Positions 8,079 through 16,741 of a stretch of 64,000 bases of DNA are shown in pieces. The notes below the pieces were generated by a model, which saw nothing but the letters and a program-made list of their open reading frames with translations, was not told where the DNA came from and did no database searches. The number at the start of each line of letters is the position of its first letter. The stretch's first letter is position 1. This DNA is from Pararhodobacter zhoushanensis (lineage in GTDB: Bacteria > Pseudomonadota > Alphaproteobacteria > Rhodobacterales > Rhodobacteraceae): positions 65,121 through 129,120 of the forward strand of contig NZ_REEZ01000002.1 of assembly GCF_003990445.1 (NCBI RefSeq). Direction: 5' to 3'. The position numbers and the translations under genes are program-made.

Positions 8079-8816
8079 CTAAAGCCGACCCGCCTCCAGC
8101 AACCGATGCAGAAACGCCTGCGTGCGCGGATGCTCGGGCGCGGCGAACAGCTGGTCGGGCGGGGCCTCCTCGATGATCCGCCCGCCGTCCAGAAAGCATA
8201 CCCGGTCCGCCAGGCCCCGCGCGAAGCCCATTTCATGCGTGACGATCACCATCGTCAAGCCGCGCGCTTTCAGCCCGCGGATCGCTGCCATGACCTCACC
8301 GACCAGCTCAGGGTCCAGCGCCGCCGTCACCTCATCGAGCAGCAGCACATCCGGCTGTCCGGCCAGCGCGCGGGCCAGTGCGACGCGCTGCTGTTGCCCG
8401 CCTGACAGCTGCTCGGGATAGGCATGGGCAAAGCTCTCCATCCCCAGCAGCGCCAGCACCTCCAGAGCCCGCGCCTCGGCTGCAGCCCGTGCCAGTCGCT
8501 GCACCTTGCGAGGGGCCAGCGTCACGTTGTCGATGACGCGCATATGCGGAAAGAGGTTATAGCTTTGAAACACGATGCCGACGCGGCGTTGCAGCCCGGT
8601 CTTGCCAAAGGACGCATCCTCGACCGACACCCCGTCCAGCGCGATCTCGCCATAATCCGGCTCGATCAGCCGGTTGATGCACCGCAACAACGTCGATTTC
8701 CCGCTGCCCGAGGCCCCGATCAGGCAGACCACCTCGTGCCGCTCGACGTCCAGATCCACCCGGTCCAGAACCAGATGTGTGCCGAAATACTTGGTTAACC
8801 CCCGGATGCGGATCAT
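8079..8816 (-). CDS. Amino-acid-type ABC transporter ATP-binding protein
   Basis: A 245-residue ATPase of the polar amino acid transporter type (GlnQ/HisP-like). It shows Walker A GASGSGKST near residue 34, Q-loop FQSYNLFPHM, signature LSGGQQQR, Walker B VLLLDEVTAALD and switch His VTHE. It is the last of three genes in the order binding protein, permease, ATPase and starts four bases after the permease stop. It would power import from the periplasm. Substrate specificity cannot be read from this subunit. Confidence 0.92.
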   Translation of the reverse strand: MIRIRGLTKYFGTHLVLDRVDLDVERHEVVCLIGASGSGKSTLLRCINRLIEPDYGEIALDGVSVEDASFGKTGLQRRVGIVFQSYNLFPHMRVIDNVTLAPRKVQRLARAAAEARALEVLALLGMESFAHAYPEQLSGGQQQRVALARALAGQPDVLLLDEVTAALDPELVGEVMAAIRGLKARGLTMVIVTHEMGFARGLADRVCFLDGGRIIEEAPPDQLFAAPEHPRTQAFLHRLLEAGRL

Positions 8817-8820
8817 CGCC

Positions 8821-9675
8821 CTAGCCCGCCATCTGCAAACGCTTCACCCGGTCGCGGTGGGTGATCCAGTCGGCCAGCCGCGCCATCGGGATGGTTGCCA
8901 GCAAGAACAACAGCGCCGCCACCACCAGCGCCGAGTAATTGAACGTCGTCGCCGTGTAGATTTGCGCCTCGCGCACCGCGTCGCGCACGCCGATGACCGA
9001 CAGCAGCGCGACGTCCTTTTGCAGCGCCACAACGATGTTCATCAGCGACGGCACCGCATTGCGCAGGGCCTGCGGCAGGATCGCGTAGACCATCACCTGC
9101 CATTCGTTCAGACCCAGCGCCCGCGCGGCGGCGCGCTGGCCTTCGTGCACGGCGTCGATCCCGGCGCGGTAGATCTCGCAGACATAGGCCGAATAGCTCA
9201 GCACCATCGCCACCCCGCCCCAGAACAGGCCCGAGTTGGGCAGCCCCGCGATGCGCAGCGCCGGGATGCCAAAGCCGAACAGGATCACCAGCAGGAGCGC
9301 CGGCAACCCGCGAAAGATGTCGATATAGAGCACCACCATCAGCCGGAACGGCGCGAACCACGGCCCGCGCAGGCTGCGGATCACCGCCAGCAGAAGCGCC
9401 CAGACGCCGATGCAGAGCATGGCGATCAGCCAGACCTGCATGTTGGTGAGGAACCCGTGCGCCACGCGCGGCAGCGCCGCCAGCATATGGTCCAGGCTGA
9501 AAAACTGTCGCTGAATGCGCGGCCAGTTCTCGTTCTGCGAGACCAGCCAGGCCAGCCCGCCAAACACCAGCGCGATACTGCCCGCGCCGATCAGGCCGGG
9601 CACCAGCGCGGTGCGCCAGTCGAAACCCCGTCGCCGGGGCGGCGGCGGGGGCGTGTCGGGCTGTTTGGGGATCAT
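8821..9675 (-). CDS. Amino-acid-type ABC transporter permease
   Basis: A 284-residue inner-membrane permease. After a proline-rich cytoplasmic N-terminus come about five to six hydrophobic segments and the EAA loop EIYRAGIDAVHEGQRAAARA, which contacts the ATPase. Only one permease gene is present, so it probably works as a homodimer. ATG 9675 overlaps the binding-protein stop (ATGA). Confidence 0.92.
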   Translation of the reverse strand: MIPKQPDTPPPPPRRRGFDWRTALVPGLIGAGSIALVFGGLAWLVSQNENWPRIQRQFFSLDHMLAALPRVAHGFLTNMQVWLIAMLCIGVWALLLAVIRSLRGPWFAPFRLMVVLYIDIFRGLPALLLVILFGFGIPALRIAGLPNSGLFWGGVAMVLSYSAYVCEIYRAGIDAVHEGQRAAARALGLNEWQVMVYAILPQALRNAVPSLMNIVVALQKDVALLSVIGVRDAVREAQIYTATTFNYSALVVAALLFLLATIPMARLADWITHRDRVKRLQMAG

Positions 9676-10508
9676 TCGGTGATGATCGGCAGATCCGGGT
9701 CGGCGACCAGCCAGGTCTCGACCAGCTCTTGCACCGTGCCTGCCGCGATCAGGCTGCTCAGCGCGGCATCAACCCAAGGGATCAACGGGCTGCCTTGCTC
9801 GAAGATCAGCCCATGCCCCTCATCCGCCGCGTCGGGCGGCAGGATCGCGACGATGCTGGCCTCGGGGATTTGCACAGCGGTGGCGAACAGCGCGGTCGGC
9901 ACCGCAGCAACCGTCGCGTCGATCTGCCCGGCCTGCATCGCCTGGAAGACGCCGACCTGATCGTCATAGACAGCCACATCAGCGACCCCCATGACATTCT
10001 CCAGATAAGCCAGATCGGTCGTGCCAATTGCCGCGCCCCAGCGCGCGGTGCGCAGGTCGGCAAAGGACGCAGCCCCGATCACCGGCGAGCCGGGCAGCGC
10101 GATGACGGCCTTGTCGGACTGGTAATAGACCTGGCTGAAGCCCATCACCTCGGCCCGTGCGGGCGTGACCGAAACCTGATTGATGGCGAAGTCGAAGGGC
10201 TTTTCACCCGGCGCGATGATCTGCTCGAAGGTCTGGCGCACCCATTGCACCTGATCGTGGCCAAAGCCCATCTCATCGGCCAGCGCGTAGATCAGCGCGC
10301 TTTCGAAGCCTTCGCCGCTGGCCGGATCGTCGTTCATCATCCACGGCGGATAAACCGGGTCCGAGGTGCCGACGGTCAGCATGCCGGGATGCACAAGGCG
10401 CGCGTCATCGGGCGTGCCGGTGTCTTGCGCCTGCGCGGCAACACCGAAGGAAACGGCGGCCAGCGCGGCCATGGCGAGGGTGCGGAAGGGGTGAACTTTG
10501 TCGGGCAT
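9672..10508 (-). CDS. Amino-acid-type ABC transporter substrate-binding protein
   Basis: A 278-residue SBP_bac_3-type periplasmic protein. A Sec signal (residues 1 to about 27, ending AAQA) precedes MLTVGTSDPVYPPWMM, the conserved first strand of this family, and GFESALIYALADEMG follows. Length fits the family. It starts the operon 145 bases downstream of an ArsR-type regulator on the same strand. The ligand is unknown. Confidence 0.9.
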   Translation of the reverse strand: MPDKVHPFRTLAMAALAAVSFGVAAQAQDTGTPDDARLVHPGMLTVGTSDPVYPPWMMNDDPASGEGFESALIYALADEMGFGHDQVQWVRQTFEQIIAPGEKPFDFAINQVSVTPARAEVMGFSQVYYQSDKAVIALPGSPVIGAASFADLRTARWGAAIGTTDLAYLENVMGVADVAVYDDQVGVFQAMQAGQIDATVAAVPTALFATAVQIPEASIVAILPPDAADEGHGLIFEQGSPLIPWVDAALSSLIAAGTVQELVETWLVADPDLPIITE

Positions 10509-10653
10509 GGCGTCGCGTCTTTCCCTGTTAAGCCGGGTATGATCCGGGTTCAGTTCGTGATGCGGGCCAGCTTTGCCCCCCGCGCGACGTCTTGCAAGGG
10601 GGTGCAGAGGACAACCGTGCGGAAAGCGTCACGGATCTGTCAAAGCGGCGGGC

Positions 10654-11070
10654 TCAACCGGTAGGGGCAGCGACGTCTTCAGCGCTCTCGCTGCAGAACA
10701 TGTCGTACATCAAACCAATGGTGCGCGCCGCGCGGGCGTCGCCCAGCGCGTAATAGATCGTCTTGCCTTCGCGGCGACAGACAACCAGCCCCTCAAGCCG
10801 CAGACGCGCAAGCTGTTGGCTGACCGCCGCCTGACGCGAGCCCAAGAGTTGCTCAAGCTCGGTCACCGATTTCTCGCCCGTGCTGAGATAGCACAGGATC
10901 AGCAACCGCCCCTCATGCGCCAGCGCCTTGAGAAAAGCTGCTGCGGCCTGCGCCTGTTCGACCATGGTGTCGACGGGACGCTGCGCACACTCGCCCGCGC
11001 CGTCAAGCGCATCGACGCCGAAGAACGTGTCGAGAGTATCAGCATTCCCCGAAACAGCAGGCCCGGCCAT
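10654..11070 (-). CDS. ArsR/SmtB-family regulator with SqrR/BigR-like cysteine spacing
   Basis: A 138-residue winged-helix regulator from ATG 11070, with a good GGAG ahead of it. The recognition helix region reads SRQAAVSQQLARLRLEG. Cysteines are at 28, 60, 98 and 126. Cys60 in LLILC and Cys126 are 66 residues apart, the spacing I recall for the redox pair of the persulfide sensors SqrR (41/107) and BigR (42/108); Cys28 also matches the spacing of SqrR Cys9. I infer a sulfide or persulfide sensor. No sqr or sulfur oxidation gene is in the window, so its targets may be elsewhere or be the adjacent ABC operon. Confidence 0.82.
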   Translation of the reverse strand: MAGPAVSGNADTLDTFFGVDALDGAGECAQRPVDTMVEQAQAAAAFLKALAHEGRLLILCYLSTGEKSVTELEQLLGSRQAAVSQQLARLRLEGLVVCRREGKTIYYALGDARAARTIGLMYDMFCSESAEDVAAPTG

Positions 11071-11160
11071 AAGTGCGTCTCCAGATGAAAACAAATGCAA
11101 AGATCGCGATCTTATGGGAGAAGATAGGCCGCAAACCCGGTTTTCGCAAGGGTTTGCCAT

Positions 11161-11197
11161 AAAAACAGGGCGCGCTGTCATCTGACAGCGCGCCCTG
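11161..11197 (-). terminator. Intrinsic terminator of the rpsF-rpsR-rplI operon
   Basis: On the minus strand a perfect 15-bp stem (CAGGGCGCGCTGTCA and its complement, 2-base loop, 11166-11197) is followed directly by TTTTT. It lies 28 bases past the rplI stop. Confidence 0.9.
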
Positions 11198-11225
11198 CTC
11201 GTTCTTTAGAGTCGCAAACCGAGGG

Positions 11226-11807
11226 TTAGCTCAGGTCGGCATCCTCATCGACGGCGCCGCCCATATCGTCGAACAGCTCCGAAATCTCGAATTCGGCTTC
11301 AGCTTCAGCTTCAGCGGCCAGTTCCTGAATGGACTTGCCCGAGGCCTGCAGCTCGGCTTCTTCAACCGAACGGGCAACGTTGACCGAGATTTTGGCTTCG
11401 ACTTCAGGGTGCAGCACGACGCTCAACCCGTGAACGCCCAGCGCCTTGATCGGTGCAACCAGGACAACCTGACGACGATCGATCGAGAAACCCTCAGCCG
11501 TGACGACGTCGGCGATGTCACGCGGCGTGACCGAGCCGTACAGAGCGCCCGAGTCCGAGGCCGAACGGATAACGATGTAAACCGTACCGTCGAGCTTTTC
11601 GGCCAGCGCGGCAGCTTCCTTCTTGGTTTCCAGGTTGCGCGCTTCGAGTTGCGCTTTCTGGTCCTCGAAAGATTGCTTGTTGGCGTCGGTGGCGCGCAGT
11701 GCCTTGCCTTGCGGCAGCAGGAAGTTGCGGGCAAAGCCGTCGCGTACTTTCACGACGTCGCCCATCTGGCCCAGCTTGGCCACGCGTTCCAGAAGAATCA
11801 CTTGCAT
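11226..11807 (-). CDS. rplI: Large-subunit ribosomal protein L9
   Basis: A 193-residue L9. The N-terminal domain begins [19 protein letters not shown] with the conserved [13 protein letters not shown], then comes the long connecting helix and the C-terminal domain. The last 40 or so residues are an acidic tail longer than in E. coli L9 (about 149 residues), a common feature in this bacterial group. It is the last gene of the S6-S18-L9 operon, 10 bases after rpsR, and is followed by a strong terminator. Confidence 0.97.
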   Translation of the reverse strand: MQVILLERVAKLGQMGDVVKVRDGFARNFLLPQGKALRATDANKQSFEDQKAQLEARNLETKKEAAALAEKLDGTVYIVIRSASDSGALYGSVTPRDIADVVTAEGFSIDRRQVVLVAPIKALGVHGLSVVLHPEVEAKISVNVARSVEEAELQASGKSIQELAAEAEAEAEFEISELFDDMGGAVDEDADLS

Positions 11808-11817
11808 GGCTGGATCC

Positions 11818-12045
11818 TCACTTCACGGCATAGGGCAGCAGGGCGAGGAAGCGGGCGCGTTTGATGGCACGGGCCAGCTCACGCTGCTTCTTCGCCGAGA
11901 CGGCGGTGATACGGGCGGGAACAATCTTGCCCCGCTCGGAAACGTAACGCTGCAGCAGGCGCACATCTTTGTAGTCGATGGCGGGTGCGTTATCGCCCGA
12001 GAACGGGCAAACCTTGCGGCGGCGGAAGAATGGTTTGGTGGCCAT
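11818..12045 (-). CDS. rpsR: Small-subunit ribosomal protein S18
   Basis: A 75-residue S18 of normal length with the family core [19 protein letters not shown] and the basic [15 protein letters not shown] end. S18 binds S6 on the 30S platform. It lies between rpsF and rplI. Confidence 0.97.
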   Translation of the reverse strand: MATKPFFRRRKVCPFSGDNAPAIDYKDVRLLQRYVSERGKIVPARITAVSAKKQRELARAIKRARFLALLPYAVK

Positions 12046-12071
12046 GGTGGCTTACTCCTGTCCTACCTGGA

Positions 12072-12476
12072 TCAACGACGCGGGCGGTCGCCGCGGTCGC
12101 CACGATCACCGCGGTCGCCGCGATCACCCCGGTCTCCACGCTCACTGCGCTCGTCCCGCTTTTGCATCTGGACGGTCGGGCCATCCTCATGTGCGTCGAC
12201 CTTGATCGACAGCACACGCATGACGTCGTCATGCAGACGCGCCAGGCGTTCCATTTCCATGATAGCTGGCGACGGAGCATCCGTGCGCAGGTACATGTAG
12301 TGGCCCTTGCGGTTCTTGTTGATCTTGTAAGCCATCGTCTTGACACCCCAATATTCGGTGCCGACGATCGTGCCGCCATTGTCGGAAATCACGGTCGAGA
12401 AGTGCTCGATGAGCCCTTCTGCCTGCGCGTTGGAAAGATCCTGACGCGCGATCATGACATGCTCATACAGAGGCAT
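12072..12476 (-). CDS. rpsF: Small-subunit ribosomal protein S6 with RGD-repeat tail
   Basis: A 134-residue S6 from ATG 12476, which has GGAG six bases upstream. The core (MPLYEHVMIARQDLSNAQAE) and the S18-binding surface are typical. After about residue 110 comes a charged tail with six consecutive Arg-Gly-Asp triplets and a basic end. The DNA under it is a run of imperfect GGTCGCCGC-type triplet repeats, prone to slippage. First gene of the S6-S18-L9 operon. Confidence 0.96.
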   Translation of the reverse strand: MPLYEHVMIARQDLSNAQAEGLIEHFSTVISDNGGTIVGTEYWGVKTMAYKINKNRKGHYMYLRTDAPSPAIMEMERLARLHDDVMRVLSIKVDAHEDGPTVQMQKRDERSERGDRGDRGDRGDRGDRGDRPRR

Positions 12477-12670
12477 GCGGTCTCCATTTCTATCAGGGCG
12501 CATTTCATAAGGCGGGCATTTCGCCCCGTCGCGGCCCGCCCACGAGAGTCTGCGCCGGATTCGTAGGATGCGACGGGAATGCGGCCTTATAGCGGGATTG
12601 TCGTGTGGCGCAAGGGTTCATGCCAGCCCGCTCACGGCCACAGGGGCTGAGGCGGCGTTTGTTCGATGTC

Positions 12671-12698
12671 TTGACGCACGCCGATCTCGGATTATCGT
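12671..12698 (+). promoter_or_regulatory. Candidate sigma-70 type promoter for cfa
   Basis: TTGACG at 12671-12676 and TATCGT at 12693-12698 are 16 bases apart, about 40 bases before the cfa ATG. This lies in the 261-base divergent region between rpsF and cfa; the rpsF promoter is expected in the same gap but is not obvious. Confidence 0.45.
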
Positions 12699-12737
12699 TA
12701 ACCTGTTACATAAAACAATCGGATTCGGGGGTCCGGC

Positions 12738-13979
12738 ATGTGGCAACGTCTTCTGAGCCTCTATCTTGGCCGATTGATCAGGGTGGGGAGCCTGTCGCTC
12801 ACCTTTCCGGACGGCAGCAGTCAGCGGTTCGGCCCGGAAGGGCCGCAATCCCCGGCGGTCAGCGTTGCGATCCATGACAGCGCCACGCTGCGCGCCCTCG
12901 CGTTGAACCCGCATCTGGCACTGGGCGAGGCCTATATGGACCAGACCCTGACCATCGAGAATGATGACCTGCACGGGCTTCTGGAACTGGCGATGCGCAA
13001 CATCGCGGCGGGGCATGATTCCTGGCTGTCGCGCGCGCAAGAGCGGTTTCGCGATCTGACCCGTGGCATCAGCCAGCGCAATCACGCCCGCCGCTCGAAG
13101 CGCAACGTGGCGCATCATTACGACCTCTCGGCCGAGCTTTACGATCTCTTCCTCGATACCGACCGGCAGTATTCCTGCGCCTATTTCCGCACGCCGCAGG
13201 ACACGCTCGACCAGGCCCAGACGCAGAAAAAGGCCCATATCGCCCGCAAACTGCTGCTCAAGCCGGGGATGTCTGTGCTCGATATCGGCTGCGGCTGGGG
13301 CGGAATGGCGCTGACACTGGCGCAAGAGCACGGGGCGAATGTGCTGGGTGTCACGCTGTCCGAAGAACAGCTCAAGATCGCCCGCGCCCGCGCGCAGGCA
13401 GCCGGGCTGCAAGACCGGGTGCGGTTCGAGTTGATGGATTACCGCGCCGTGCAGGGGCAGTTCGACAGGATCGTCTCGGTCGGCATGTTCGAGCATGTCG
13501 GCGCGCCGAACTTCCAGACCTATTTCAACACGGTGAACCGTCTGCTTGCCGCGGATGGCGTGGCGCTGATCCACACCATCGGACGCTTTACCCCGCCCGG
13601 ATCAACCAATCCCTGGATCACCAAATATATCTTTCCCGGTGGCTACATCCCCGCGTTGTCTGAAACCGCAGCGGCAATCGAGCGCAGCGGCCTGATCACC
13701 ACCGATGTCGAGATCTGGCGGCTGCACTATGCCGAAACCCTGCACCATTGGTACACACGCTTTATGGCGCAACGGGACGCGGCGGCGGCGCTTTATGACG
13801 AGCGCTTTGTGCGGCTGTGGAAATTCTATCTGGCGGCCTCGGAACAGACGTTTCGCTTTGCCGGTCAGAACGTCTTCCAGATCCAATTGGCACGCGACGT
13901 GAAGACCGTGCCGCAGACCCGTGACTATCTCTTGGGCGCACGTACCCCCGATCACCTGCTCGTCTCCTCCACGCGGTAG
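12738..13979 (+). CDS. cfa: Cyclopropane-fatty-acyl-phospholipid synthase family
   Basis: A 413-residue SAM-dependent enzyme that adds a methylene bridge to unsaturated acyl chains of membrane phospholipids. The SAM loop VLDIGCGWGGMA sits near residue 180, and the family segments HHYDLSAELYDLFLD, SCAYFRTP, SVGMFEHVG and FPGGYIP are all present. ATG 12738 begins the conserved domain. Its 3' end overlaps the convergent chemoreceptor gene by 28 bases. Cyclopropane synthases often respond to stress; nothing here shows which regulator acts. Confidence 0.9.
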   Translation: MWQRLLSLYLGRLIRVGSLSLTFPDGSSQRFGPEGPQSPAVSVAIHDSATLRALALNPHLALGEAYMDQTLTIENDDLHGLLELAMRNIAAGHDSWLSRAQERFRDLTRGISQRNHARRSKRNVAHHYDLSAELYDLFLDTDRQYSCAYFRTPQDTLDQAQTQKKAHIARKLLLKPGMSVLDIGCGWGGMALTLAQEHGANVLGVTLSEEQLKIARARAQAAGLQDRVRFELMDYRAVQGQFDRIVSVGMFEHVGAPNFQTYFNTVNRLLAADGVALIHTIGRFTPPGSTNPWITKYIFPGGYIPALSETAAAIERSGLITTDVEIWRLHYAETLHHWYTRFMAQRDAAAALYDERFVRLWKFYLAASEQTFRFAGQNVFQIQLARDVKTVPQTRDYLLGARTPDHLLVSSTR

Positions 13980-15388
13980 GCCAGCCGCATGCCGCCCCAG
14001 TGCTTGCCGCGCACAAAGATCGGGGCCGAGACGTCCTTCATCATGACGAACTGGCCCTGCCCCATGTCGCGCCGATAGGCTTGCAGGGTGAAGGGGCGCG
14101 TGCTCTTGCCCGCCGCCAGCCCGACACGGTCGTCAAAGATACGCCGGTTGCGGCAATGGACAGCGTTCCACACCGGATCACCGGCGCGCTGGCGCTGCGA
14201 ATATTTGCGATTATGCGTCGGCAGGTAGCCGTTGCGGTCAACCGCGGCGCAAAACACCACCTGCGGCGACAACTGCAACAGCGGCTCCTGGATCGTTGGC
14301 AACACCCGGTCCGTCAGCGCAAGCGCGCGGGTCGTCATCTGCGGCGGGTCGCTGCCCGGGACTGGCCGGTAGCGGGTATCGAAGAGGTCTTCGAGCGCAA
14401 TCGCGCCGGTCGCCACCGCCTGCTCGAAGGCTTCACTCGCGGCGCGCGCAGCGTTCTGAACGGCGCTGACATAGGGCGTATCCACCGTCTCGACCCCGAG
14501 CGTGGCAAAGTCCGACGTGAGGTTCTCGGAGGTCGCCACGATCTTGCCAAAGCCGCTGCGCAGCCCCGATATTCCCCTTTCGGCCGTGCCGACACTCTCA
14601 GCCATCCGCCGGATGCTCAGATCGACCACGCCGATCGCCCGCGCTGAATCACGGCGCGCCGCCTCGATCTGCTCTTGCTGGGTGTTGACCTCGGTCATCG
14701 CGCTGTCGATGGCATCCATCGACTCGGAAAACACCGAAGTTTCGTCGCGAATGCTGATCGTGCGCGCCAGCAAGGCGGCATTGGTCTGCGCAATCCCATC
14801 CGCCGAGCCACGCAGGTTCTGCAGCGTCTTGCTGATCGTCGAGGTCGCGGCGGCGGTGCGTTCGGACATCGCCTTCACCTCTTCGGCGACAACCATGAAA
14901 CCACGCCCCGACTGTCCGGCGCGCGCCGCCTCAACCTGTGCGTTGAGCGCCAGCATGTTGGTGAGTTGCGCCACTTCGGCAATATCCTCAACCGACCGGC
15001 GCACACCTTCGATGGCATGCGCCAGCGCGTCGACGCTGTCGCCCATCCCGTCGGCCTCGCGCGTGAGGGTGCGCACCTGATCCATGACGCGCAAGAAGCC
15101 CCCGCGCGCCGTATCCAGCCGTTCATGCGCCGCCTCGGTCGCCAGCTTCGCGGTGCGCGTCGCCGATTCGACCGCTGCACTGGCCTCATTCATCCGCGAC
15201 GCTTCGGAATGGAGACCGTCGAACACGCTGCGCTGCTGCGCCAGTTCGGCCGAGATCGCATCGGCATGGCCATGCGCCTGCGCGATCTGCACGGCCAGAT
15301 CGCCCGCATCCTCGGCCATCGAGCGGATCACATCGGCGCTGTCGCCATCGACCGCACCCTGCCCCCTGCCCCTGTCGTCTCGCATCAT
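13952..15388 (-). CDS. Soluble methyl-accepting chemotaxis protein with C-terminal sensor-like domain
   Basis: A 478-residue chemoreceptor-like protein with no membrane segment. The signalling tip is clear (NAQVEAARAGQSGRGFMVVA near residue 170), flanked by long coiled coils. The last 110 or so residues form a globular domain with GYLPTHNRKYSQ, NRRIFDDRVGL and HWGGMRLAY, which I recall as a Cache-like module at the C-terminus of cytosolic receptors. The order is therefore signalling first, sensing last. ATG 15388 follows AAGGGAG; the open frame further upstream (to 16438) is antisense to fabD. No che genes are nearby. Confidence 0.82.
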   Translation of the reverse strand: MMRDDRGRGQGAVDGDSADVIRSMAEDAGDLAVQIAQAHGHADAISAELAQQRSVFDGLHSEASRMNEASAAVESATRTAKLATEAAHERLDTARGGFLRVMDQVRTLTREADGMGDSVDALAHAIEGVRRSVEDIAEVAQLTNMLALNAQVEAARAGQSGRGFMVVAEEVKAMSERTAAATSTISKTLQNLRGSADGIAQTNAALLARTISIRDETSVFSESMDAIDSAMTEVNTQQEQIEAARRDSARAIGVVDLSIRRMAESVGTAERGISGLRSGFGKIVATSENLTSDFATLGVETVDTPYVSAVQNAARAASEAFEQAVATGAIALEDLFDTRYRPVPGSDPPQMTTRALALTDRVLPTIQEPLLQLSPQVVFCAAVDRNGYLPTHNRKYSQRQRAGDPVWNAVHCRNRRIFDDRVGLAAGKSTRPFTLQAYRRDMGQGQFVMMKDVSAPIFVRGKHWGGMRLAYRVEETSR

Positions 15389-15493
15389 GCACTCCCTTGT
15401 ACCGACAGCCCCGGACCCGCGCCCCAAAGGCCGGACGATTGCGCCGACCCTTTCGTGACGATATGCCGGGAAAAACCCTAATTGGAGGTTACC

Positions 15494-16423
15494 ATGACCC
15501 GTGCTTTCGTGTTCCCCGGCCAAGGGGCCCAGACAATCGGCATGGGCCGCGCGCTGGCCGACGCCTATCCCGCCGCCCGTGCCGTATTCGACGAGGTCGA
15601 TGCGGCCCTGGGCGAATCGCTGTCGACGCTGATCTGGGACGGCGAGATTGAAACGCTGACCCTGACCGCCAATGCGCAGCCGGCACTGATGGCGACCTCG
15701 CTGGCCGCCCTGCGCGCGCTTGAGAGCGAAGGCTTTGCGATCACCGACGCCGCCTTTGTCGCCGGGCACAGCCTGGGCGAATACTCGGCCCTGGCGGCGG
15801 CGGGCGCGCTCAGCATCAGCGATACCGCACGCCTGCTGCGCATCCGGGGCACGGCGATGCAGTCGGCCGTGCCGGTGGGCGTGGGGGCGATGGCGGCGTT
15901 GCTGGGCCTCGACTTTGCCACCGCAACCGAGGTCGCCGCCGAGGCGGCACAGGGCGACGTCTGCCAGGCCGCCAATGACAACGACCCGGCGCAGGTCGTG
16001 GTGTCGGGAAACAAGGCCGCCGTCGAACGCGCCGTCGAGCTGGCCAAGGCGCGCGGTGCCAAGCGCGCGCTGATCCTGCCCGTCTCGGCCCCGTTCCATT
16101 GCGCCCTGATGCAGCCCGCCGCCGATGCCATGGCCGAAGCGCTGGCCAGCGTGACGGTGAACACGCCGCGCGTGCCCGTCGTTGCCAACGTCCGTGCCGA
16201 GGCTGTCAGCGACCCCGACCAGCTGCGGGCGCTGCTGGTCGAACAGGTGACCGGTTCGGTGCGCTGGCGCGAATCCGTCGCCTGGATGGTCGCGCAAGGG
16301 GTGACCGAATTCTGGGAGATCGGCGCGGGCAAGGCCCTGTCTGGGATGATCAAACGGATCGAGCGCGCCAGCGCGACCAAAGCCATCGGAACACCCGAGG
16401 ACATCGCCGCCCTCAAAGCCTGA
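15494..16423 (+). CDS. fabD: Malonyl-CoA:ACP transacylase
   Basis: A 309-residue enzyme loading malonyl groups onto acyl carrier protein for fatty acid synthesis. MTRAFVFPGQGAQTIGMG is the family N-terminus, GHSLGEYSAL carries the nucleophile Ser, the catalytic His is in SAPFHCALM, and QAANDNDPAQVV is also kept. TTGGAGG sits five bases before ATG 15494. Unlike many genomes, fabG and acpP do not follow; a palindromic repeat and an MFS gene come next. Confidence 0.95.
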   Translation: MTRAFVFPGQGAQTIGMGRALADAYPAARAVFDEVDAALGESLSTLIWDGEIETLTLTANAQPALMATSLAALRALESEGFAITDAAFVAGHSLGEYSALAAAGALSISDTARLLRIRGTAMQSAVPVGVGAMAALLGLDFATATEVAAEAAQGDVCQAANDNDPAQVVVSGNKAAVERAVELAKARGAKRALILPVSAPFHCALMQPAADAMAEALASVTVNTPRVPVVANVRAEAVSDPDQLRALLVEQVTGSVRWRESVAWMVAQGVTEFWEIGAGKALSGMIKRIERASATKAIGTPEDIAALKA

Positions 16424-16436
16424 CGGTTGCGCAGGC

Positions 16437-16620
16437 AAGGGGGGCCTTCAGCCCCCCTCTTCGCTTTCAGCGAATTCACCCCCCGAGGATATTTTCAGAC
16501 AGAAAATGGATTCTTAACAAAAGCTTAATGCGCCCATTTTCTGTCTGGAAATATCCTCCAGGAGGGTTCGGGAGGATGGAAAATCCTCCCGAGCGGGTCT
16601 GGGCGGCAGCCCAGAGCGGC
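16437..16620. repeat. Palindromic intergenic repeat, copy C (inverted pair)
   Basis: A 318-base stretch without a gene (16424-16741) holds this element. First comes a terminator-like hairpin AGGGGGGC-loop-GCCCCCCT (16438-16458), then CGAATTCACCCCCCGAGG and the core ATATTTTCAGACAGAAAATGG. After a TTAA-containing spacer, the core repeats inverted (CCATTTTCTGTCTGGAAATAT), followed by a GGGAGGAT / ATCCTCCC hairpin and a CTGGGCGGCAGCCCAG palindrome. Beyond 16620 I see nothing specific. Confidence 0.85.
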
Positions 16621-16741
16621 GCGAGGCCCCTCGATGGGGCCGAGCGCCGCTGCACGCTGGCCGCGCGACCCTGCGCCGCAGTTGCTTATCGTGTGAAGAT
16701 TTTCGCTTCCTTTTACCAAGACCCCGCGCTACGCCGGGCGT

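Noticed and set aside
7958-8236. N-terminal extension of the flavin monooxygenase
   Set aside because: It reads through a palindromic repeat and part of the ABC ATPase on the same strand. The FAD loop should be near the N-terminus, as given by GTG 7957.
15389-16438. Upstream extension of the chemoreceptor frame to 16438
   Set aside because: It runs antisense through fabD, has no domain, and a proper ATG with AAGGGAG exists at 15388.
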